A DNA stretch of 64,000 bases, from the NCBI GenBank assembly GCA_963769665.1, contig CAVYMQ010000002.1:62001-126000 (forward strand), read 5' to 3'. Positions 1-6,429 of this stretch are shown one piece after another; positions within the stretch are counted from its first letter, which is position 1; every line of letters begins with the position of its first letter. The translations under genes and the position numbers were made by a program. This DNA comes from JACCTU01 sp963769665. GTDB lineage: Bacteria > Actinomycetota > Thermoleophilia > Gaiellales > Gaiellaceae. Below the pieces are notes generated by a model that was given only the letters and a program-made list of their open reading frames with translations, did no database searches and was not told where the DNA came from.

Positions 1-2
1 AC

Positions 3-608
3 TCGGCTCCGCAGCGGGAGTTCATCGAGTCGCAGAACGCGCCGAACGTCGAGGTGCTAACCGCAGACGCGAACACGCTCGAGCTCGAGGACGGTCGGTT
101 CGACCGCATCCTCTCCGTCGAGATGCTCGAGCACATGCGCAACTACGAGGAGCTGTTCGGTCGGATCGCGTCGTGGCTTACACCAGAAGGCCGCTTCTTC
201 TGCCACGTGTTCTCGCACAGAGCGTATGCGTATCCCTACGACGACACGTGGATGGGGCGCACCTTCTTCAGTGGCGGGACGATGCCCTCCGACGATCTCT
301 TTTTCCACTTTCAGCGCGACCTCGTGGCCGCTGACCACTGGAGCATGTCGGGCACGCACTACGCACGTACGGCTGAGGCTTGGCTCGAACGCATGGACGA
401 GCACGAGCCGGCGATCATGCGTGTCCTCTCGGATCAGTACGGCGGAGATCGCGCAAACGCGTGGTGGGCGAACTGGCGGGTCTTCTTCCTCGCGTGCGCG
501 GAGCTCTGGGGCTATCGCGGGGGACGTGAGTGGCTCGTGTCTCACTACCTCTTCGAGAAGCGGCGGGCGGTGCGGTACCCGGTTCCGGGAGCGGCTCTCT
601 GCGACTAG
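3..608 (+). CDS. CFA-synthase-like SAM methyltransferase, 5' end missing
   Basis: C-terminal 201 residues of a class I SAM-dependent methyltransferase of the cyclopropane-fatty-acid-synthase / coclaurine N-methyltransferase-like family. The reading frame is open from the first bases of the window, and residues SAPQREFI before the first possible GTG (54) match the conserved stretch preceding the SAM-binding strand, so the true start lies upstream. Also visible are a post-motif region MLEHMRNYEELF, a cysteine/histidine-containing FFCHVFSHR segment, and the family's HYARTAEAWLERMDEH block. Substrate (lipid, amine or small molecule) cannot be told from sequence. Family assignment is firm; function is inferred. 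Confidence 0.85.
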   Translation, partial: SAPQREFIESQNAPNVEVLTADANTLELEDGRFDRILSVEMLEHMRNYEELFGRIASWLTPEGRFFCHVFSHRAYAYPYDDTWMGRTFFSGGTMPSDDLFFHFQRDLVAADHWSMSGTHYARTAEAWLERMDEHEPAIMRVLSDQYGGDRANAWWANWRVFFLACAELWGYRGGREWLVSHYLFEKRRAVRYPVPGAALCD

Positions 609-625
609 TCGAGGAACAGTAGAGA

Positions 626-843
626 GAGCTGAAGCACCCGGACGTCGAGCGTCTGCTCTCGGGCTGAGCATCGACTGGTGGATCGCCGGCGGCTGGGGCG
701 CTCGACGTCGCCGTGCTACGCCCCGACCACCCAAAGAGATGCGACGTACGGGGAGACTTGCGGTCGCTCGCTGCACGAGCGTTGTCGACGTGCGTGGCGA
801 AGCACTTTCTCGATGAACTCTTCGATGACGGCGCTTCAGCCTT
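626..843 (+). pseudogene. decayed nucleotidyltransferase-like remnant
   Basis: The 431 bases after the methyltransferase hold no intact gene. Short peptides in different + frames line up into one plausible sequence: LKHPDVERLL, then IDWWIAGGW, then LDVAVLRPDH, ending at a stop near 843. The W-W-I-A-G-G-W followed by D-V-x-V-L-R order recalls the N-terminus of aminoglycoside-type nucleotidyltransferases, where an Asp-rich metal site follows the GGW. At least two frameshifts separate the pieces. This is pattern recognition on short segments, so the assignment is tentative. Confidence 0.3.
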
Positions 844-1039
844 GTGAAACTCTCGCCCTAGACGAACGCCCCCGCTTCAGACGGTGTCGGAAACTCGCTA
901 GCGATTGTGGACACCCTGGTGTTGCGGACGGAAAACCCGACGCCGGGCCGCTGTCGGCGCTCCAGCGGGCGGCAAGCGAGATCACTTCTTGGCTGTGTGT
1001 GAGTGGACGACGACGGGGGACCGGAAGTAGGGTGCGGAT

Positions 1040-1615
1040 ATGGGGTCGGGCGGTCGGCGAGGGGTCTCGAGGTCAGGTCTCGTCGCCGTCTGCGTGCTGC
1101 TCACGTTGTGCAGTGGAGTGGCGGCGAGAGGAGCAACTGCAGAGATCGTCCCGGGCGAGAGCATTCGCGGCGTCGCGCTAGGCATGACTCAGGCTCAAGT
1201 GATCGCGACGATCCGCGCACCCGGCGGCAGTGACAAGCAACGGGCCTCGAGCGGGCCTGGCCATCACACGCTCACGTGGGGGTTCGGCCCCGAGAGGCTG
1301 ACGGTGACCTTCTCCAGCAAACGGAGCCTGAAGGGGGCTCGTGTCACCGCGGTAACGACCACGTCTTCCATCGACACCGTACAAGGCGTAGGCGTCGGAA
1401 GCACGCTCGCGGCCGTTAAGACGGCGATCCCGCGGCTGTCTTGCGACAAGCCTCGGCCCCGCTTCCGGGAGTTCGCGTGCCGCGACCGGGTCGAGCGCGT
1501 TGGCGCTCGAGTGACGCAGGTCTACGTTCGGACGGCGACGAAACGGGTGACCTCGATCGCAGTCTGCCACGTTGTGACGAAGCTGCAGGGCTTTCCACTC
1601 TGCTACTTCCCCTAA
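1040..1615 (+). CDS. secreted hypothetical protein
   Basis: 191-aa protein with a clear signal peptide (basic MGSGGRRG N-region, then a hydrophobic stretch ending near ARGATA). The mature part starts with GESIRGVALGMTQAQVIATI, a layout often seen in small exported proteins with an 'I..ig.si..v...lG' pattern. Three mature cysteines (C-D-K-P, F-A-C-R, P-L-C) and one in A-V-C-H could form disulfides. No family recognised. ATG at 1040 is chosen because it gives the full signal peptide. It stands alone between decayed or non-coding stretches. Confidence 0.65.
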   Translation: MGSGGRRGVSRSGLVAVCVLLTLCSGVAARGATAEIVPGESIRGVALGMTQAQVIATIRAPGGSDKQRASSGPGHHTLTWGFGPERLTVTFSSKRSLKGARVTAVTTTSSIDTVQGVGVGSTLAAVKTAIPRLSCDKPRPRFREFACRDRVERVGARVTQVYVRTATKRVTSIAVCHVVTKLQGFPLCYFP

Positions 1616-1797
1616 CACGCCCCGTGAAGAATTGACCGGGTGCAGGAGCTTAGCCCAGCGGCGTGATGCGTCCCGCCAAGTCTGGGCGGGAGGTAAGACC
1701 TCCTGGGAGGAAGCAAGAAGGCGAATCGGGCCCGCACCAGGCGACGCTAGAACTCGTTTCCCGTCGTCGCGAGCCTCTCGGTCTATCGGGCAAGCCC

Positions 1798-1843
1798 GCA
1801 ATTGGTAAGCACGCAATTTGGTAAGCACGCAATTGGTAAGCAT
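1798..1843. repeat. three tandem copies of a 15-16 bp repeat
   Basis: Units at 1798-1812, 1813-1828 and 1829-1843 read GCAATTGGTAAGCAC with one T insertion in copy 2 and a final T in copy 3. They lie in the 358-bp non-coding gap between the secreted protein and the RidA gene. The same gap contains two small hairpins (inverted CCCGCC/GGCGGG and GGAGGT/ACCTCC, about 1674-1708). Function unknown; it could be an iterated protein-binding site or simple slippage. Confidence 0.8.
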
Positions 1844-1973
1844 GTGCAACCGCGTGGTTCGGTTACGGCTCGGTCGCCACAAGGCTGTCTTCCTGCGGCG
1901 CGCAGGCCAGCTTCATCGGTGATAAGTAGACGGGCGTGATGGAGCTCGTCGAGGGCGTCCTCGTATCGATGGG

Positions 1974-2372
1974 GTGGCTTCCGTGACCGAACACGACCGC
2001 CAAACGCTTGTCGAAGATGAGTCGTCGACGATCCCGTACTCGCCTGGGCTGCGGGTCGGCGACACGATCTATGTCTCGGGGACGATCGGTCGGCCGCGGG
2101 GCGGGGACCTCGCCGCCGACATCACCGAGCAGTTCCGGCAGCTCTACCGCAATATCGCAGTCGTGCTCGGCGAAGCGGACGCGACGTGGGCCGACGTCGT
2201 CGAGTTGACCTCGTACCACATCGGCCTCCGCGAGCACATCGAGATACTCTTCGCCGTCCACCGCGAGTTCGTCGCCGAGCCGTACCCCGCATGGACAGCG
2301 GTCGGCGTGACGGAGCTCCTCAACAAGGACGCCGTGCTCGAGATCGCCGTGACGGCCGTTCGACGGCAGTAG
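1974..2372 (+). CDS. RidA-family (YjgF/UK114) protein
   Basis: 132 aa, the usual length for Rid proteins, which form trimers and hydrolyse reactive enamine/imine intermediates. The fold markers are present: SPGLRVGDTIYVSG near residue 23, the central FRQLYRNIAVVLGEAGA-like helix region, and a C-terminal VLEIAVTAVR with the conserved Glu (123). The catalytic arginine expected in 'PARS' is replaced: here the sequence is P-A-W-T, with Trp at 107. That pattern belongs to non-archetypal Rid groups, so imine deaminase activity is doubtful. Start is GTG 1974; an in-frame GTG at 1983 is an alternative. Confidence 0.85.
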   Translation: MASVTEHDRQTLVEDESSTIPYSPGLRVGDTIYVSGTIGRPRGGDLAADITEQFRQLYRNIAVVLGEADATWADVVELTSYHIGLREHIEILFAVHREFVAEPYPAWTAVGVTELLNKDAVLEIAVTAVRRQ

Positions 2373-2660
2373 CCGGTCTAGTCGCGCCCCGGGCTATGGG
2401 CCGACGCGTTCCCAAACGCCTTCGGCCCATTCTCCAAAGCAGCGGCGCCGTTGACCCGTTCGAACGGACCCGGTGCCGACACGAGTTTAACGCCAGGGCT
2501 TCGTGCACGGATACGACCGTTTTACGGGGGGGCGAGCGGGCCACGAGCGACGCCGCCGCGCGCGAGAACCCCTGGCTCATCACACTTCGCCTCGCGATGT
2601 GTTTGGTGCGGGGGCGGCGGCTGCGGACTCGTCTTGTTGTGTCAGGACTAGGCTGGCACG

Positions 2661-2746
2661 GTGGCGCGGCAGCCGATCTTCACTCCTGATCGCCGGCTGC
2701 GTGTCTTCGTCTCGTCGACGCTTCGCGAGTAGCCCTCGAGCGCACG
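2661..2746 (+). pseudogene. N-terminal fragment of the DUF4062-STAND protein, out of frame
   Basis: A GTG at 2661 opens a frame encoding MARQPIFTPDRRLRVFVSST-L-R-E, the exact beginning expected of a DUF4062 domain (R-V-F-V-S-S-T). It stops at TAG 2730. The following frame continues seamlessly with A-L-E-R-T-V-A-R-E-A-I, so loss of one base around 2729-2731 separates start and body of a single gene. Confidence 0.75.
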
Positions 2747-5176
2747 GTGGCGCGTGAGGCGATCGCGTCGCTGCGCCTAACCCCAGTGCTTTTCGAGCAG
2801 GGCGCACGGCCGCACGTTCCCCGCGATTTGTATACGGCCTACGTCGATCAGTGCGACGTGTTCGTGGGCATCTATTGGCAGAGCTACGGCTGGGTCGCAC
2901 CGGGAGGCGCTGTCTCGGGACTTGAGGACGAGTACGAGCTCGCGCGGGGTAAACCTAAGCTGCTGTACATAAAGGAGCCGGCGTTCGATCGCGAGGAACG
3001 CCTGCGCGTGCTCATCCGGCGCATCGAGGACGAGGCCGGCCCTGCGTACCGGACGTTCTCCACAGTCGAGGAGTTGGGGCGGATTGTGAGAGACGACCTC
3101 GCCCTGCTGCTCACCGAGCGCTTCCACGCGAGCACCGACGAGCGCGACCAGCGGTCAGAGCTCCCCGCGCGCACGACCTCGTTCGTCGGTCGCGACCACG
3201 AGGTCAACGAAGTGTCGCGTCTGGTCGAACGAAGCGATGTTCGGCTCGTCACACTTACCGGCCCGGGCGGCATCGGCAAAACGCGGCTTGCCGTTGAGGC
3301 CGCGCGCCGGCTGGCTCCGCGTTTCCGAGAGGGCGCGGCCTATGTCGCCCTCGACCGGGTTGCGGATCCGGAGCTCGTGCCGGCAGCCGTCGCTGACGCG
3401 GTCGGGTTGCCCTCTCTCGGCCCGGACCCGGTGGATGCTCTGGCTCGTCGCCTGCGTGAGCGGCATCTCCTGCTTGTCGTCGACAACTTCGAGCACGTTC
3501 TGGCTGCCGCTCCTCTACTCACGCAGCTGCTCGAGGCCTGCGAGCAGCTGGAGGTGCTCGCAACGAGCCGCGAGCCTCTACGCCTACAGGGTGAGCACGA
3601 GTACAGCGTCCCGCCCCTTGAGGCTGCCCCAACTCTCTTCATGGAACGAGTCGCGGCGATGCGGCCCGACGTCGTCTGGAACGAAGAGAACGTGCGTGCT
3701 GCGGGTGAGATCTGTGCTCAAGTCGATCATCTGCCGCTTGCAGTCGAACTCGTGGCGGGCGCAGCGCGTCTGTTTTCACCGAGTGTCCTGGTTGAACACA
3801 TTGAGTCCTCGCTTGACGCGCCCTCGACCGGGCGACGAGACGCGCCGGCGCGCCAGCAGACGGTGCGCGCCACGATCGACTGGAGCTACGGGCTGCTGAA
3901 TGAAGACGAGCGTGACCTCTTCGAGCGACTTGGCGTATTCGCCGGCTCGTTCACGATCGAAGCGGCTGGTTCGGTCGCGGGCGAGCAGGCACTGGCAGTT
4001 CTCTCGACGCTCTCTGCGCTCGTGGACAAGAGCCTGCTCGTGCATGCGGCGTCAGAGTCTGAGACCCGTTTTCGCATGCTTCGGGTCGTTGCGGAGTATG
4101 CAGCTGAGCGGCTCTGCGATCGGGCGGACGCGGAGGACATCAGTGTCGCGCATGCGGAGTACTACGCCGATCTCGCCCGAGCCGCGTACTCCGGATTGCG
4201 GGGAAGCGAGCAGCGAGGCTGGAAGGACACTCTCGACTTCGAGCGTGAGAACATTCGCCGCGCTGTCGGGCACCTCGCTCGAACCGGACGCGTGGACGAA
4301 GCTGCTGATCTGGTTTGGTCGGTGTGGGTGTACTGGCTCACCGGACACGTGCTGGAGGGACGAAAGCTCGCCGGTGATCTCCTAGCTTTGACCCGCGAGC
4401 TCTCCGAGCGGGGACGTGCCCGTCTCCAAACTGTCGAGGGAGTACTCGCGGGACTTCTGTCCGACATCGGCACCGCCCAGGCAGCACTCGGCCAGGCAAC
4501 GGCCTGGTTTGAGGAGCACGACGACAACGAGGGAAAGGCGAGCGCGCTCGCCGGGCTCGCGCTTGCGACTGCCCCGGTCGACCCCGAACGCGCCCGATCG
4601 CTGATGCTCGAGAGCGCGAGCTTGTTTGCGGGGATCGGCGATGCGTGGGGGGAGGCGATCGTCCTAGGGTCGCTGGGGTGGCTGGATACAGGCCGAGGCG
4701 ACTTCAGCGAAGAACGCCTCTTCGAGCGCGCGTACGCCCTCGCCCGCCACGTGGACGACGAAGTAGCGACAGCGCACACAGCCACGAACCTTGCCGAGCT
4801 GCGCCTGGCCAGCGGGCAAGCCGACGAGGCGCGTGACGCGCTGGACACTGCACTCACGGCCCTTGAGGCCGTGCGGCTTTACGACGGCCTTTCGTATTCA
4901 CTCGAAGCTACCGCCCGGCTCGCCAAGAGCGACAATCGCTCCCACGAGGCGGCTCGCCTGCTTGGGGCGGCCGATGGGCTGCGTGAGGAGGTGGGCATGC
5001 CGATCTGGGGCCCACGACTAAGCCGCTTCGAAGCGCTCGCGCAAACCGTGAGGAGTGATGTTGGCGAGGCCTCGTTCGCGGCCCGCTGGGCGGAAGGGCG
5101 CACACTCAGCTTCGACGCCGCGCTGGCAACGGCCCGTGACATCCTGCACGGCGCCGAGGCTGACGTGCGTTCTTGA
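2747..5176 (+). CDS. DUF4062 - NB-ARC/STAND ATPase - TPR protein (frameshifted N-terminus)
   Basis: 809 aa in this frame. Residues 1-110 are the rest of a DUF4062 domain, including the typical VFVGIYWQSYGWV and SGLEDEYELA segments. A STAND ATPase follows: P-loop GPGGIGKTR near 172, Walker B LLVVDNFEHVL near 245, a TSREPLRL sensor and GxPLAVEL arginine-proximal motif, then a winged-helix part (RATIDWSYGLL) and a TPR-like helical C-terminus. There is no DNA-binding HTH, so it is a signalling or effector switch rather than a SARP. The true start is GTG 2661 with a one-base deletion near 2730. Closely resembles the ATPase part of the SARP at 6418. Confidence 0.85.
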   Translation: MAREAIASLRLTPVLFEQGARPHVPRDLYTAYVDQCDVFVGIYWQSYGWVAPGGAVSGLEDEYELARGKPKLLYIKEPAFDREERLRVLIRRIEDEAGPAYRTFSTVEELGRIVRDDLALLLTERFHASTDERDQRSELPARTTSFVGRDHEVNEVSRLVERSDVRLVTLTGPGGIGKTRLAVEAARRLAPRFREGAAYVALDRVADPELVPAAVADAVGLPSLGPDPVDALARRLRERHLLLVVDNFEHVLAAAPLLTQLLEACEQLEVLATSREPLRLQGEHEYSVPPLEAAPTLFMERVAAMRPDVVWNEENVRAAGEICAQVDHLPLAVELVAGAARLFSPSVLVEHIESSLDAPSTGRRDAPARQQTVRATIDWSYGLLNEDERDLFERLGVFAGSFTIEAAGSVAGEQALAVLSTLSALVDKSLLVHAASESETRFRMLRVVAEYAAERLCDRADAEDISVAHAEYYADLARAAYSGLRGSEQRGWKDTLDFERENIRRAVGHLARTGRVDEAADLVWSVWVYWLTGHVLEGRKLAGDLLALTRELSERGRARLQTVEGVLAGLLSDIGTAQAALGQATAWFEEHDDNEGKASALAGLALATAPVDPERARSLMLESASLFAGIGDAWGEAIVLGSLGWLDTGRGDFSEERLFERAYALARHVDDEVATAHTATNLAELRLASGQADEARDALDTALTALEAVRLYDGLSYSLEATARLAKSDNRSHEAARLLGAADGLREEVGMPIWGPRLSRFEALAQTVRSDVGEASFAARWAEGRTLSFDAALATARDILHGAEADVRS

Positions 5177-5566
5177 CCCGAAATAGACGCTCCGCGCGAC
5201 CTCATCGGCCGGACCGCCAAAGGTGCTGCGGTCGATCACGCAGAGTGGACTGCATGTCAAGCGGTGGCCATGATCGGTCTCCTCGAGCTCGACCGCGCGC
5301 GGGCAAGGTGGATCGCCACAACGAAGTCGCTGGCCGGAACACCTCTCGGCGCGCTCGAGGTGCGCGCCGCACGTCCGATCGGCGCGTACGACGTCTACGC
5401 CCTGGCTGTGGACTTCCTTCTGCGAGGAACAGAGCCTGCCTCGCTATCGGCTTACCTTGAGGCGATCGGCCGAGGAGCCCCCTGGCGAGCAGCATTTGCC
5501 ACCACGTTCGGCATGACGATCGAGACCTTCTTCGTCGAGTTCGCCGCCTATCGCCAGACGCTGTAA
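5177..5566 (+). pseudogene. C-terminal remnant of a peptidase-MA-like protein
   Basis: The frame is open from just after the stop of the STAND gene to 5566 but has no start before GTG 5264. The last 60 residues (YALAVDFLLRG, then A-F-A-T-T-F-G-M-T-I-E-T-F, ending F-A-A-Y-R) resemble the end of MA-family gluzincin peptidases, where a tyrosine-alanine helix is followed by 'F...FG.s...fe..w..Y'. The HExxH zinc motif would be upstream and is absent. If translated at all, GTG 5264 would give 100 aa. Assignment is tentative. Confidence 0.4.
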
Positions 5567-5609
5567 ACGTTCCGCGCCCCGGAGGTGACGGCGTTCGCCA
5601 GGTCGGGGT

Positions 5610-5637
5610 CTTAAGGGCATCGCAACTCGTCCTTAAG
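5610..5637. promoter_or_regulatory. inverted repeat CTTAAGG-N14-CCTTAAG
   Basis: Seven-base inverted repeat, arms 5610-5616 and 5631-5637, in the 135-bp gap before the cupin gene. The arms are AT-containing in GC-rich surroundings and are about two helical turns apart centre to centre, which suits a dimeric regulator. No cognate regulator is proven. Confidence 0.4.
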
Positions 5638-5649
5638 CGCTCCGTCGCA

Positions 5650-5680
5650 CTGTGAGGCGGTCAACGCAGAGCCCTCACAG
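5650..5680. promoter_or_regulatory. inverted repeat CTGTGAG-N17-CTCACAG
   Basis: Perfect 7-bp inverted repeat, arms 5650-5656 and 5674-5680, directly before the cupin ribosome-binding site (GGAAAGGAG at 5684-5692). It could be an operator or an RNA hairpin controlling access to the start codon at 5702. Confidence 0.45.
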
Positions 5681-5701
5681 GGCGGAAAGGAGCGTCAGGA
5701 G

Positions 5702-6265
5702 ATGATCAGGTCGGGAGACACCCTTGAGAACCCCGTCACGGGGGAGCGGATCGTGTTTCGGAAGACCGCAGCCGACACCGGCGGAGCCCTCGTCCTGGTC
5801 GAGTGCGTCGTGCAGCCGGGGGGAGCCGTCGCGGCGGCGCACGTGCACCCGCACCAGGAGGAGCGTTTCGAGGTCCTGCGAGGGAGCGTCGGGTTCCGGC
5901 TCGGACGCAAGAAGAGCGTGGCCGGTCCAGGAACAAGGATCAGCGTGCCCGCAGGGACACCGCACAAGTTCTGGAACGCGGGTCCGGACGAGGCGCACTT
6001 CGTCTGCGAGATCAGGCCCGCGCAGCAGTTCGAGCAACTGATCGAGACGATGTTCGGCCTCGCCGCGGATGGCAAGACGAACCGTAAGGGGATGCCGAAC
6101 CCCCTTCGCCTCGCGGTGATCGCGGACCACCACTTCGGCGACCTGCGCCTGCCGCTCGTGCCCGCCTGGATGCAGCGCGCAGCCCTCTCGCTGGGCGCCC
6201 CGCTCGGCCGGCTTCTCGGCTACGACGCCCGGTACGTGCCGGCCGGCGAGGTGGTCGCAGCGTGA
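5702..6265 (+). CDS. cupin-domain protein
   Basis: 187 aa. The first half is a single cupin-2 beta barrel: motif 1 reads P-G-G-A-V-x3-H-V-H-P-H-Q-E-E-R-F-E-V-L-x-G, giving the His-His-Glu metal ligands, and motif 2 reads P-A-G-T-P-H-K-F-W-N with the fourth ligand. The last 80 residues are hydrophobic-amphipathic (LPLVPAWMQRAALSLGAPL) as in many actinobacterial cupins of unknown substrate. A strong Shine-Dalgarno (GGAAAGGAG) precedes the ATG. The stop overlaps the next start as GTGA. Confidence 0.85.
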   Translation: MIRSGDTLENPVTGERIVFRKTAADTGGALVLVECVVQPGGAVAAAHVHPHQEERFEVLRGSVGFRLGRKKSVAGPGTRISVPAGTPHKFWNAGPDEAHFVCEIRPAQQFEQLIETMFGLAADGKTNRKGMPNPLRLAVIADHHFGDLRLPLVPAWMQRAALSLGAPLGRLLGYDARYVPAGEVVAA

Positions 6266-6390
6266 TCGGCCGCCGCTTCAGGCGTCGAGCGCTCGTCGGG
6301 CTGCTCTTCCTCTGCCTGTGTGGTTTCGCCCTCCTGGGATTCATCTTGCAGGCGGCGGCCCTGGTCGAGAGGCGAACCGCGGCAACGTAG
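6262..6390 (+). CDS. tiny membrane protein, coupled to cupin
   Basis: 42 codons from GTG 6262, which overlaps the cupin stop by four bases. The peptide begins V-I-G-R-R-F-R-R-R-A, followed by about 20 hydrophobic residues (LVGLLFLCLCGFALLGFILQ) and a short charged tail. Positive-inside layout predicts one membrane helix. The stop/start overlap and reasonable composition favour translation, but there is no homologue I recognise. Confidence 0.5.
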   Translation: MIGRRFRRRALVGLLFLCLCGFALLGFILQAAALVERRTAAT

Positions 6391-6406
6391 AGAGAGGATG
6401 AGTCTG

Positions 6407-6429
6407 GGGGGGCCGTCATGCGGCCCCCC
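6407..6429 (+). terminator. GC-rich hairpin, possible terminator
   Basis: Perfect 9-bp stem (6407-6415 with 6421-6429) and five-base loop, without a T-tract. The ATG at 6418 sits in the loop, which argues that translation of the next gene begins further downstream (TTG 6505) and that this hairpin ends the cupin transcript. Confidence 0.5.

Noticed and set aside
57..776. 239-codon minus-strand ORF
   Set aside because: Antisense to the methyltransferase, Arg/Pro/His-rich shadow translation with no domain.
1660..1720. riboswitch upstream of RidA
   Set aside because: Two small hairpins exist, but I see no conserved riboswitch core and they lie 250 bp from the gene.
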